Shown here: piece after piece, positions 16,785-26,300 of the stretch | Numbering within the stretch: position 1 is the stretch's first letter | How the letters are laid out: the number at the start of each line of letters is the position of its first letter | Origin: Pacificispira sp002696645 | GTDB taxonomy: Bacteria; Pseudomonadota; Alphaproteobacteria; UBA8366; Aestuariispiraceae | NCBI RefSeq assembly: GCF_048892425.1 | Contig: NZ_JBLZHU010000007.1 | Location: forward strand, 1 to 64,000 | Length of the DNA stretch: 64,000 nt | Direction of reading: 5' to 3' | Program-made: the position numbers and the translations under genes | The notes under the pieces: generated by a model | Told to the model about the DNA's origin: nothing | Seen by the model: the letters and a program-made list of their open reading frames with translations, nothing else | Databases searched by the model: none

Positions 16785-17351
16785 ATGCTTTTCCGCCGCA
16801 GCATTCCAACGACCCGTGCCGACCGCATCTTAAGGTTTCTTTGGCCGACAATGAGCCTGCGCCGGATTGGCAGCTATTATAAACGTCGGGTTGCGCGCCT
16901 GCCAGGCACACCACACAGCATCGCCGCTGGTTTTGCGTCCGGTGCCGCCGTCAGCTTCACGCCCTTTATGGGGTTCCATTTTGTTTTGGGGGCACTGCTG
17001 GCCTATTTCATTCGCGGCAATATGGTCGCTTCCGCACTGGGTACACTGGTTGGCAATCCCTGGACATTTCCATTCATCTGGATTGCCACCTATGAGTTGG
17101 GCAGCAACGTCCTGTATAATGCAGGCAAGGGCGTTCCTCAGGAAACACTGTCATTCAGTTATCTGATAGATAATATCGGGGACGTTTTAATTCCCATGAT
17201 TCTGGGCGGGGCAATTCTGTCTGTCATTATTTTTCCGCTGGTCTATTTTCCCTTGCGCCTGATGATACAGCGCTTTCGTGACAGCCGTTTTGCAAAGCGG
17301 CAGCGGCGCGCAAAATTGCAACGACAGCAGGCAGCGGAGAAACAAGCATGA
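16785..17351 (+). CDS. DUF2062 membrane protein
   Basis: A 188-residue protein with the DUF2062 pattern: PHSIAAGFASGAAVSFTPFMGFHF, then FIRGNMVASALGTLVGNPWTFPFIW, with about three or four membrane helices and a very basic C-terminus (RFAKRQRRAKLQRQQ). It starts seven bases after rsh and overlaps acpS by ATGA, so it is part of the rsh - acpS operon as in other alphaproteobacteria. The molecular function is unknown. Confidence 0.85.
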   Translation: MLFRRSIPTTRADRILRFLWPTMSLRRIGSYYKRRVARLPGTPHSIAAGFASGAAVSFTPFMGFHFVLGALLAYFIRGNMVASALGTLVGNPWTFPFIWIATYELGSNVLYNAGKGVPQETLSFSYLIDNIGDVLIPMILGGAILSVIIFPLVYFPLRLMIQRFRDSRFAKRQRRAKLQRQQAAEKQA

Positions 17352-17785
17352 TCATCGGCACGGGCACGGATTTATGCCAGATTTCTCGCATCGCCGCCTC
17401 CCTGGAGCGGTTTGGAGATCGTTTTACCAATCGCTGCTTCACGACGCTGGAACAATCCCGCGCTGATCGGCGTCCCAACAAGCGCGCAGATCGTTATGCG
17501 CAGATGTTTGCGGCCAAGGAAGCCTGCTCCAAGGCCTTGGGAACCGGTTTCCGAAAAGGGGTTTTCTGGCGCGATATGGAAGTTGTGTCCCTGCCCAGCG
17601 GCAAACCGACTTTGGTGCTGCATGGTGGCGCAAAGCAACGGGCCGAAAGCCTTATGCCACCGGGCACGGTGCCACTGGTTGATGTTTCCCTGACGGATGA
17701 GGCCGGGCTGGCCCATGCCATGGTTATCCTGTCAGCCCTGCCCGCAGAACAACTGGCCCTGGCGAAAAGCCTGCGTGAGGCATAA
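17348..17785 (+). CDS. acpS: Holo-[acyl-carrier-protein] synthase
   Basis: A 145-residue phosphopantetheinyl transferase that activates acyl carrier protein with CoA. MIIGTGTDLCQISRI has the magnesium-binding aspartate, and FAAKEACSKALGTG holds the second metal/CoA motif with its glutamate and lysine. The C-terminus is slightly longer than in E. coli AcpS. Its ATG overlaps the DUF2062 stop; lepB follows after 99 bases. Confidence 0.94.
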   Translation: MIIGTGTDLCQISRIAASLERFGDRFTNRCFTTLEQSRADRRPNKRADRYAQMFAAKEACSKALGTGFRKGVFWRDMEVVSLPSGKPTLVLHGGAKQRAESLMPPGTVPLVDVSLTDEAGLAHAMVILSALPAEQLALAKSLREA

Positions 17786-17884
17786 CCCCGCAGAAGCGCC
17801 ATACCGGCCCCCTGGGCTTGACACCAACCACGCCGGAGGGCCATATCCCGCCATTCTTCCGCAGCACAGACAAGGCGCGCACCA

Positions 17885-18622
17885 ATGAAAACAGATGTCA
17901 CAGAAAAAGGCAGCTTTAAGGACCGCATTGCGCCTTATTGGGAAACGGTAAAGACCCTGTTCTGGGCGGCCGTTATTGCCATCGGGTGCCGGGTATTTGC
18001 GTATGAACCTTTCAACATCCCATCCGGCTCGATGCTGCCGACCTTGAAGATTGGTGACTATCTGTTCGTATCGAAATTCTCTTATGGGTATGGGATGTAT
18101 TCCTTCCCCTTCAGCCCGGTTTCTTTTTCGGGTCGCATTCTGGAAGACGCCCCTGAACGCGGTGATGTTGCAGTCTTTCGCAAGCCCACCGAAACCGATA
18201 TCGACTATATCAAGCGTATTATCGGGCTGCCGGGCGATACCATTCAAGTGATCAATGGTGTGCTGCATATCAATGGCGAGGCCGTGAAGCGCCGCCAGAT
18301 CGAAGACTATGTGCCGGAAAATGAAGAGCGCATGAGAACCCGCGTCACCCATTATCTGGAAACGCTGCCCAATGGCGTTGAACATGATATCATTGAGGAT
18401 ATGGGGGACCGGGGTCGACTGGATAATACGCCGGAATATGTCGTGCCCCCTGGCCATTATTTCGCCATGGGCGATAACCGCGACCATTCGCAAGACAGCC
18501 GTGTCCTAAGTCAGGTCGGTTTCATTCCCATTGAAAATTTCATCGGGAAGGCGACAATCATATTCTTCTCCTGGGGTGAGTCGGGCCCCCGTTTCGACCG
18601 GTTTTTCGATGTCATCAAGTGA
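17885..18622 (+). CDS. lepB: Signal peptidase I
   Basis: A 245-residue inner-membrane serine protease that cleaves signal peptides from exported proteins. It has one N-terminal membrane helix (about residues 18-38: TLFWAAVIAIGCRVFAYEPF), the nucleophile S49 in PSGSMLPTLKIGD, the general base K110 in YIKRIIGLPGD, and the MGDNRDHSQDSR box. Its last codons overlap the rnc start (18609), indicating translational coupling. Confidence 0.95.
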   Translation: MKTDVTEKGSFKDRIAPYWETVKTLFWAAVIAIGCRVFAYEPFNIPSGSMLPTLKIGDYLFVSKFSYGYGMYSFPFSPVSFSGRILEDAPERGDVAVFRKPTETDIDYIKRIIGLPGDTIQVINGVLHINGEAVKRRQIEDYVPENEERMRTRVTHYLETLPNGVEHDIIEDMGDRGRLDNTPEYVVPPGHYFAMGDNRDHSQDSRVLSQVGFIPIENFIGKATIIFFSWGESGPRFDRFFDVIK

Positions 18623-19295
18623 CGCCGATTTCAAAGCCCTGGAACAGCGCCTGGGCCATGTTTTCAGCAACAAGCGACTGCTGGATCGCGCCCTGACCCA
18701 TCGCAGCGCAGGAGCGCTGGCAGAAGGCAGCTACGAACGCCTGGAATTTCTGGGGGACCGGGTCCTGGGCCTGATCGTCGCCGATATGCTGTTGCAACGG
18801 TTTCCAAAAGATCCGGAAGGACATCTGTCCCGACGGTTCAATGCACTGGTGCGCCGGGAAACTCTGGCGGATGTGGCGCGGGACTTAAATCTGGGCGGCG
18901 AAATTCGGTTCGGGCAATATGAAGAAGCCGATGGGGCGGACAACCCCGCCATCCTGTCGGATGTGTGCGAAGCCCTGATTGCCGCAATGTATCGCGATGC
19001 GGGGCTGGAAACGGCCCGCGCCTTTATCCTGCGCAATTGGGAGAAACGGTTGGAAGCCGATCCAACCCCGCCGCGCGATGGAAAATCTGCGCTGCAGGAA
19101 TGGACCATGGCGCGTGGACTTGGTTTGCCGCATTATGAAGAGGTCTCGCGCAGCGGACCGGATCATGCCCCGATCTTTACCATGCGGGTGACGATCCCCA
19201 AACATGGATCGGCCCAGGCTGAAGGTCGGATCAAACGGCATGCGGAACAATCTGCTGCCGAACAGTTACTGGAAAGTCTGAAGAATGACGGATGA
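18609..19295 (+). CDS. rnc: Ribonuclease III
   Basis: A 228-residue double-stranded-RNA endonuclease. The RNase III signature is ERLEFLGDRVLGL, the second acidic site is LSDVCEALIAAMYRD, and a C-terminal dsRNA-binding domain begins near DGKSALQEWTMARGL and ends AEQSAAEQLLESL. The chosen ATG lies inside the lepB end; an upstream in-frame start at 18531 would overlap lepB by 92 bases and is unlikely. It is coupled to era (11-base overlap). Confidence 0.94.
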   Translation: MSSSDADFKALEQRLGHVFSNKRLLDRALTHRSAGALAEGSYERLEFLGDRVLGLIVADMLLQRFPKDPEGHLSRRFNALVRRETLADVARDLNLGGEIRFGQYEEADGADNPAILSDVCEALIAAMYRDAGLETARAFILRNWEKRLEADPTPPRDGKSALQEWTMARGLGLPHYEEVSRSGPDHAPIFTMRVTIPKHGSAQAEGRIKRHAEQSAAEQLLESLKNDG

Positions 19296-20232
19296 CGTCA
19301 CCCAATTGCCGGAAGATCACGACAGCCCTGTCGATATGACAGAGACCCGCGCTGGCTTTGTCGCCATCATCGGGGCCCCTAATGCTGGGAAATCAACCCT
19401 GGTCAATGAACTGGTCGGGGCCAAGGTATCCATCGTCACCCATAAGGTGCAAACAACCCGCACCCGCATTCTGGGCATCGCACTGCGCGGCGCGACACAG
19501 GTCGCCTTTGTCGATACGCCGGGTATCTTCAAGCCCAAGGGTCGCCTGGATCGCGCCATGGTGTCCGCCGCCTGGCAAGGGTCTCAGGATTCTGATGCGA
19601 CGGTCCTGCTGATCGACAGTGTGATTGGCATGAATGACGAAGTGGAAGCGATCTTGAAAGGCCTGGAACAGGCTGGACGTAAGGCCATTCTGGCGCTGAA
19701 CAAAATTGATCTGGTAAAGCGTGACAGCCTGCTGATGCTGGCGGATCGCCTGAACAAGACCGGGCAATTTACAGAGATTTTCATGATTTCCGCGACAAAA
19801 TCCGATGGCACGGAAGACCTGATCAACCATGTTGCAGGCATGATGCCCAAGGGACCATGGCTGTTCCCCGAAGATCAATTATCCGATATGCCTCAGATGC
19901 TGTTGGCGGCCGAAGTTACGCGCGAAAAGCTGTTTATCAACGTGCATCAGGAATTGCCCTATGCGCTGACTGTTGAAACGGAAAGTTACGACATCAAGAA
20001 AGATGGCTCGATCCGTATTCAACAGGTAATCTATGTGCAGCGAGAGAGCCAAAGATCCATCATTCTGGGCAAGAATGGCAGCAAGGTGCGTACCATTGGC
20101 ACCGCTGCACGCGAAGAACTGTCCGAGATGTTTGAGACCCCTGTGCATCTATTTATCTATGTGAAGGTCCGCGACCGTTGGCAGGAAGACCCTGAACGGT
20201 ATCGCGTCTGGAATCTGGATTTTCAGGCCTGA
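19285..20232 (+). CDS. era: GTPase Era
   Basis: A 315-residue GTPase for 16S rRNA maturation and 30S assembly. G motifs: G1 GAPNAGKSTL, G2 TTRTR, G3 DTPGIF, G4 NKID, G5 SATK. A C-terminal KH domain ends with SIILGKNGSKVRTIGTAAREEL and the conserved VHLFIYVKVRDRW. It overlaps rnc upstream and shares one base with the methyltransferase gene downstream. The recO gene that often follows era is replaced here by a TrmJ-like gene. Confidence 0.96.
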   Translation: MTDDVTQLPEDHDSPVDMTETRAGFVAIIGAPNAGKSTLVNELVGAKVSIVTHKVQTTRTRILGIALRGATQVAFVDTPGIFKPKGRLDRAMVSAAWQGSQDSDATVLLIDSVIGMNDEVEAILKGLEQAGRKAILALNKIDLVKRDSLLMLADRLNKTGQFTEIFMISATKSDGTEDLINHVAGMMPKGPWLFPEDQLSDMPQMLLAAEVTREKLFINVHQELPYALTVETESYDIKKDGSIRIQQVIYVQRESQRSIILGKNGSKVRTIGTAAREELSEMFETPVHLFIYVKVRDRWQEDPERYRVWNLDFQA

Positions 20233-20969
20233 TGACTGCGCCCGCCGTCATACTGATCGACCCGCAATTGGGGGAAAATATTGGCATGTGCGCCAGGGCC
20301 ATGCTGAATTGCGGCCTGACGGATTTGCGCCTTGTGCGCCCCCGGGATGGGTGGCCCAATCAAAAGGCTCAGGATGCCTCTGCCGGGGCACAGGACGTTG
20401 TTGATCACGCACAGGTGTTTCAGACGACCGAAGAGGCTGTTGCGGACCTGACACGGATCTATGCCACGACCGGGCGTACCCGCGAATTGCTGGAATATGT
20501 CCTGACCCCCCGTGCTGCGGCTGAAGATATGCGCACAGCGACCGCCAGCGGCTTGCATCGCACCGGCGTCCTGTTCGGGGGGGAACGATCCGGCCTGACC
20601 AATGATGATGTCGCCAAGGCAGATGCGATTATTCGTGTGCCGCTGAACCCTGATTTTCGATCCTTGAACCTGGCTCAGGCGGTTCTGTTAATCGGTTATG
20701 AATGGTTTACAGCCGGGGACCAGACCCCCAGTGAAACCCGTGATATCCGGGATGCCCGCCCCGCCACCCAGAACGAGGTGGAAATATTTATTGAGCGGCT
20801 GGGCAGAGGTCTGGATGAAGGCAGCTTTTTTCGTTCCGTTGAAATGCGCCCTACCGTCATGCGCAACATCCGCCTGATGTTCCAACGCACCCAATTGACC
20901 GATCAGGATGTCCGCACCCTGCATGGCATAACAGAATCCCTGCGCCGCGCAGGCCCGGAACGGAAATAG
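20232..20969 (+). CDS. SpoU/TrmH-family RNA methyltransferase (TrmJ-like)
   Basis: A 245-residue SPOUT methyltransferase. Motif 1 is LIDPQLGENIGMCARAMLNCGLTDLRLVRP, the SAM knot loop is VLFGGERSGLTNDDV, and motif 3 is IRVPLNPDFRSLNLAQAVLL. This set and the length match TrmJ-like enzymes (2'-O-methylation of tRNA position 32). It starts at the last base of the era stop codon (TGATG overlap). Confidence 0.87.
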   Translation: MTAPAVILIDPQLGENIGMCARAMLNCGLTDLRLVRPRDGWPNQKAQDASAGAQDVVDHAQVFQTTEEAVADLTRIYATTGRTRELLEYVLTPRAAAEDMRTATASGLHRTGVLFGGERSGLTNDDVAKADAIIRVPLNPDFRSLNLAQAVLLIGYEWFTAGDQTPSETRDIRDARPATQNEVEIFIERLGRGLDEGSFFRSVEMRPTVMRNIRLMFQRTQLTDQDVRTLHGITESLRRAGPERK

Positions 20970-21039
20970 CGAACGCACGCGCTTCCGTCTTTTCACAGAC
21001 CGAATATCGGCGCTAGGATGCCGCCTAAGGAGGAACTGT

Positions 21040-22005
21040 ATGGCAAAGAATGGGTATGAAGGTGGGCGGTTGAACCTGCCATTCGTTGGGCATTGTACCT
21101 TTGGCAAGCAACCTGTCTGTCTGGATTGGGATGCGATTGATGCCGATATTGCCGTGCTGGGTGCGCCCTTCGATATGGGAACCCAGTATCGCGCCGGGGC
21201 ACGTTTCGGACCGCGCGGCATCCGCGAGGCATCCACCCTGTTTTCATTTGGTCATGGCGGCGCATACGATTTTGAAGATGACGTCACCTATCTGCCTGTT
21301 GATAAGGTGCGCATGGTCGATATTGGCGATGCCGATATCATTCACACCGACACGATCCAAAGCCACGACAACATAGAATATGGCGTGCGCAAAATTTTGA
21401 AGGCAGGCGCTCTGCCCGTGGTTCTGGGGGGCGATCATTCTGTCCATATTCCCTGTATTCGGGCCTTCGATGACCAGGAGCCTGTTCATATTGTCCACAT
21501 TGACGCCCATCTGGATTTCGTCGACGAACGCCATGGCGTGCGCTATGGTCATGGCAATCCCTTGCGCCGCGCGTCTGAAATGAACCATGTGACCGGCTTT
21601 ACCCAGCTTGGCATTCGCAATGTCTCCTCTTCCAATCGGGGTGATTACGACGCCGCGCGGCGGGCAGGGTCCACCATTCTATCGGTCCGTCACTGCCGTG
21701 ACCTGGGGCGCGATGGGGTTCTGGCAAAGATTCCACAGGGAAAACGATACTATCTGACCATCGATATCGATGGATTCGATCCCTCCATCGCGCCTGGCAC
21801 GGGAACGCCCAGTCATGGCGGGTTCTTGTATTATGAGGTTTTGGAAATCTTACAGGGATTAACGCAAATGGGCGACGTTGTGGGGATTGATCTGGTGGAA
21901 GTCGCACCGGATTATGACCATAGCGGATCGACCGCCTTTCTGGCCGCCCAGCTGCTGATGAATGTACTGGGCTTCATTTTCCACGCCAAAGGGAAGTCCG
22001 CTTAG
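21040..22005 (+). CDS. speB: Agmatinase-family ureohydrolase
   Basis: A 321-residue arginase/agmatinase-fold enzyme. All binuclear manganese ligands are in place: GGDHSVHIP, HIDAHLDF and TIDIDGFDPSIAPGTGTPSHGG. The last motif is typical of agmatinases and guanidinobutyrases, which release urea from guanidino compounds. An excellent AAGGAGG (21027-21033) precedes the ATG. It is a single gene with its own short upstream region and ends in the inverted repeat element at 22002. The exact guanidino substrate is not certain. Confidence 0.85.
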   Translation: MAKNGYEGGRLNLPFVGHCTFGKQPVCLDWDAIDADIAVLGAPFDMGTQYRAGARFGPRGIREASTLFSFGHGGAYDFEDDVTYLPVDKVRMVDIGDADIIHTDTIQSHDNIEYGVRKILKAGALPVVLGGDHSVHIPCIRAFDDQEPVHIVHIDAHLDFVDERHGVRYGHGNPLRRASEMNHVTGFTQLGIRNVSSSNRGDYDAARRAGSTILSVRHCRDLGRDGVLAKIPQGKRYYLTIDIDGFDPSIAPGTGTPSHGGFLYYEVLEILQGLTQMGDVVGIDLVEVAPDYDHSGSTAFLAAQLLMNVLGFIFHAKGKSA

Positions 22006-22108
22006 AGCAAATCCCGAGCAAACGGAATCGTTTGCGACGACGTATTTGCTGAAAAAAGGTATGGTTAGAGTATTATGTGTGAGCTCATGCGAACGCATGA
22101 TGCTCTAA
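22002..22108. repeat. 107-bp intergenic element bounded by TTAGAGCA/TGCTCTAA
   Basis: The ends TTAGAGCA (22002-22009) and TGCTCTAA (22101-22108) are exact reverse complements. Inside is a perfect hairpin GCAAACG-GAAT-CGTTTGC (22018-22035) and a CATGCGAACGCATG palindrome near the right end. This type of structured repeat is common between genes in alphaproteobacteria. Here it separates the convergent speB and tssA genes and may terminate both. Confidence 0.8.
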
Positions 22109-22115
22109 TTTACCT

Positions 22116-23342
22116 TTACTCTTTCTTCTTCCCCATCGCATCCAATCCCAGCAGGCGCAGCACCCGCTGGTGATCCCCCCCACCTTCGACCAGTTCGACC
22201 AGCAATTCGCCAAAGCTCATATTTCCCCAGGCGACGGCGCGTTTCACGAGATAGGGAACGGGGCTGTGCGGTTCCGCCTTTATCAGATAGTCCGCCGCCT
22301 CCCCAAGGCGTTTATAGGCCTCTGCGCGGCTTTGAATCGGTCCTGCCGACACTTGCCGGGCGGCAGCCTGTGGGGCCTGGGTCATGATATTTCCCTCCTG
22401 CGCCAGGACATCCGTGTCCTGGATTTCAACAGCGTCGTCTGGCATTTCTGGCATATCTTCAGGATCGCCCGGCAGAGTGCCGCCCTTGGCTTCCATCCAA
22501 TTGCGCGCGCGGGTCTCAATATCCTGCAATACGGTGCGAATGCGTGTCAGAGATGGCGCATCCTTGGGGCAATGTTCCTCCAGGAACAGGTCCAGCCGCT
22601 CCAACTCCCCCAGACAGGCCTCGGTCACGGGAACCAGATCGATGTAATAGTCTACCAGCGTTGAATCGACAGCCGCATCGAACTGAGCCCGCGTCGCATA
22701 GCGTTTCTGTTCCCGTGCCGCTGCTTTTGCATCGCGCTGATGCAGGTTTTCCAGCCGCAGCACATCTTCCCAATCCTTCAGGCGCATGGGGTGAACATCC
22801 CCGGATGTCGGCGCGGTCACCGGCACAAGGCGCAGCAGGATTGCAAATTGATCCGACGCCCAGCGCAGCGGTCCAAGGCGATAGTCCAAATCCCCATCTT
22901 CATCGATTTTAGGATGAATATCGCGCCAATACTCCTCACACAGGCTGGATGTCAGATCCAGGCCCCGCCTGAATCCGCGCAGTCCCTCAATATGGGTCCA
23001 GGCTTCCGTTAGCCACAATGCGAGATGCAGATCCTTGCTTTTTGTCGCCAGCGCGTCTTCGCACAGTCTTGCGACCGCGGGCCAGTCTGCGCGTTTAACA
23101 TCTGTTTCCCAAACACCCTGCGGCAGGTTTGGATCCTCATCCCGCCGGGCGTCCCGCACAGCATCAAAAGTCCCCTCATACCGCAGGCTGGGCCCACACG
23201 GGTCATCCCCCGCCAGCGGCGCCAGCAGATCTTCTGCAGGGCCATCTTCAACGACAGCAGGCGGCGGGGTCACCGGCTTGTCTGTCCCGGCACCCTCATC
23301 ATCCAAAGCGTCCTGTTCTTCCAAGGCAGGCGTTCCAGTCAT
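22116..23342 (-). CDS. tssA: Type VI secretion protein TssA
   Basis: A 408-residue TssA with an ImpA N-terminal domain: LLAPLAGDDPCGPSLRYEGTFDAVRDARR, then the block PDWPAV-like ADWPAVARLCEDALATKSKDLHLALWLTEAW. TssA primes or caps sheath polymerisation in the cytoplasm. The C-terminal part (AYKRLGEAADYLIKAEPHSPVPYLVKRA) is the short ImpA-type end. The ATG at 23342 lies four bases after the tssM stop; an in-frame start at 23372 would overlap tssM. It is the last gene of the SPOR - tssJKLMA operon. Confidence 0.92.
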   Translation of the reverse strand: MTGTPALEEQDALDDEGAGTDKPVTPPPAVVEDGPAEDLLAPLAGDDPCGPSLRYEGTFDAVRDARRDEDPNLPQGVWETDVKRADWPAVARLCEDALATKSKDLHLALWLTEAWTHIEGLRGFRRGLDLTSSLCEEYWRDIHPKIDEDGDLDYRLGPLRWASDQFAILLRLVPVTAPTSGDVHPMRLKDWEDVLRLENLHQRDAKAAAREQKRYATRAQFDAAVDSTLVDYYIDLVPVTEACLGELERLDLFLEEHCPKDAPSLTRIRTVLQDIETRARNWMEAKGGTLPGDPEDMPEMPDDAVEIQDTDVLAQEGNIMTQAPQAAARQVSAGPIQSRAEAYKRLGEAADYLIKAEPHSPVPYLVKRAVAWGNMSFGELLVELVEGGGDHQRVLRLLGLDAMGKKKE

Positions 23343-23346
23343 CGCA

Positions 23347-26300
23347 TCAGGGCTCCAACTGCGGGGCTTCAAAAGGAAATGGCGTAATCAACAGCGGCAC
23401 GGGCTGTCCTTCTTTCAGACCGGAAATCTCAACCCGCAAAAACACCGTTGCCGTTTCAATCGCCCCCCCGGCCGTCGGGCGGGTGGGAATATCGATCCTG
23501 AGGGTATGCGGGCGCGGGTCGATAAAGTCTGCAAAATCATTTGAACCTGAGCGGTGACGCCGCACCAAATCTATCAAGGACCAGATATTAGCATAGGTTA
23601 TCGTAACCGTCCGCCCCTGAACTTGAATTTGGGGGCGCCCAACCGCGGCCGCCGGAATGCGCGTTGAATTTTCTGCCCAGCGCAAGGTCAGAGAAATCGG
23701 CTCCCCCAAGGACCATCGTAGTGTCTTCTTCTCACCGCGCAAAGTGGTTGCGTCCGGGCCTACCGCGAACTGCCAATCAATAATCTGATCGCCGCCGACT
23801 TCACGGTCCCGGTTGACCCGGAACGCGACATCCAGATTAAAGGACGGGGAGTCTTCCCGATTGGCCGAAGACAGCCAGGGGTCGAAGAAAGCACGGATGC
23901 GATCCATCCGAGTAATGAACTCCAGCGCTTGATCTCGTCCAAACCCCAGGTCATCGGCCTGTTCCAACGCCAAACGGGCATTCTGGACATCCCTGTCATA
24001 GGCCGAAAAGAATGTACGCAAATCCCTGGGGCTGGCTTCCCGCATATCCGATTCAAACGGGGTCAATGTGAACGGATATCGCCCGGCCAATCCATCATCG
24101 AAACTATCAGCAATGGCGGTATAGGCGCTTTGCGCCTGCACCCCGGCCAGGGTCAGACACCGGGCACGGATGCCCCGACTTAGCATATTGATGCGTTCGA
24201 CAAAGAAATCAGCCTGACGCGCATTGATCGTCGCGCCGTCCAATGTCTCACTGCAATTGGCGAAGGTGACATCCATCATTGGGCCCGTGATGAAACGTTC
24301 AAGATCCGAGACGGTATTATCTGCCTGCTGCAGGTCATACTTGGTCAATTCATCAATGATGCCTGTCCAGCGGGACAGAAGCCCCTGTTCCTGATCCGAC
24401 AGATTGGCATTCAATGCATTCAGGAAATCGGCAACTGGTTTCACATAGCCAGTCGCAATGATGGAAATCCGACCCCGCTGTTGCGCCAGGATATCGCGTA
24501 AGCCAAAGACGTCGCGCGCCCGGAAGGCCTGTAACGCCATATTGGGATCCCCACGCCACCAATCAAAGTCTCCCCCCTGCGGCACGTATAGCGAACTGGA
24601 ATTAAACAAAGAATCCGCCGCCTGTATCAATGCAATAGCGCTGCTGGTGCTGAGATCCAGCAAGTCCAGATAACTGTCTTCCAGCCCCAGGTCGTCATAG
24701 ACGCCCAATATCTGCCGCAAGGCCGACCCTGCTGAATTGAAGGTAACGACCGCCCGCCGCAAAGATTCCTCGGATTGCAGTGAGGTGCTGGACCGACCAC
24801 GCGGCACCACCATTGCCGCCGCGATCCGATCATTTACATGGCGTTCCAGACTATGCCCACCGGCCGTGCGCAACAGCGGGTGCAACGCCCGTGGGACACG
24901 ATCCATTTCTGATGCTATGAATTTATCATAGTCATCAATGAAGGCTATCCCCTCCTCCAGCGCGCCCGCATCCCATTCAATGGCGCTGCCAAGTGACGGC
25001 GGAGCGGGCATCGCCTGGAACCGCCCGTCCCGCATAAACGGTTGCTGATACAGGCTTTCCAGAACGCTGTAGAAGTCCAGGATTGTCGGAGACAACCGCA
25101 GCACGGTTCTGTCACCATCCCGTGCCAGAATAGGCCCAATAGAAACGGATCTCAGATCTGGCAATTCCTGCTGTAATGTCTTCAATCCGCTTTTGTTCGC
25201 CGCATCAAACGCCGCTGCCAGATCGGCCCCCAGAACCTGAGATCCCCCAATGCGTTCCTGCAAATCAGCATAGGCAATGGTTGGGTCAAATGCCGGGTCA
25301 TCCATCCAAGTATATTTCGGATCATCTAACCAGGCGCGGATTGTCTTAATCTGATTAAAAACACGATCCAATTCGCCCAGACCCGCGGTTCTGCTGTTTG
25401 CGGCATCGTCCAATGTCTGGGCAAGGTCCCGCAACTTGATCATCAGGGCATTTTTCGAATACAGCGAAACCACAGCCTTATCCATCAATTCCCGATACTT
25501 TGCCTGCATATCACGTTGATAGGCATCCAGCGGAATTGTCCGATAATTTGCGCCACTCAGCGCTTCAGAATAAAAGTCTGAATTCTCCAGGAAGCTTTCC
25601 GGCAGACGCACCTGGAATAGGTACGATACCAACCGGCGCACATCTTCCAGATCATTGGTTTCACTGAGTTGGTTGTAACGATTGATCGCCGATTCAAAAT
25701 CGCGAACGGATCCAACATACCGCCGCAATAGCTCAAATTCTTCACTGCGCGGTGTTTCATTGTTTAACAGCGCGGAAGCCCCTGACGGCAGATTAGATCG
25801 CATTTGCAGAGTGCCCGTAGACGCGCCTTCCGGCGGCAAACGACCATTGCCGATAGACTGGCCCCGCTCGTCCAGAGCAGCCCCCATTGACTGTAGTATG
25901 AATAAATTAAATGCGGTTGTGGTGACGTTGGTCACGCGGCTATCAACATCCGCGAGGAAAGACGACGGCATCAGAATAGAGAAGAAAGACCCGGTTTTAA
26001 GGGCTGCCATTCCCTCCAACAAACGCAAGGCACGTTCACGGTTAAAGCTGCCCACAGGATTATCAGACGGATTGGCTCGGTTTGCGGCTTGAACGCTGTC
26101 TATATCCTGTCCAACCTGTTCAATAAACGGTGTGACGGTTGCAACATCCTGATGCATATCCGTGTGCAGCAACCACAGTGAAAATGCCCCTAAGACAACA
26201 ACGGCGATTGAGGCCGCTTGCGCTGTCGTCGCTATTTTATTGCTGTGAATCAGAGTCCGTTTAACCGGGCGCGCCATGTTCTTTTCAGGAAAAATCTTGG

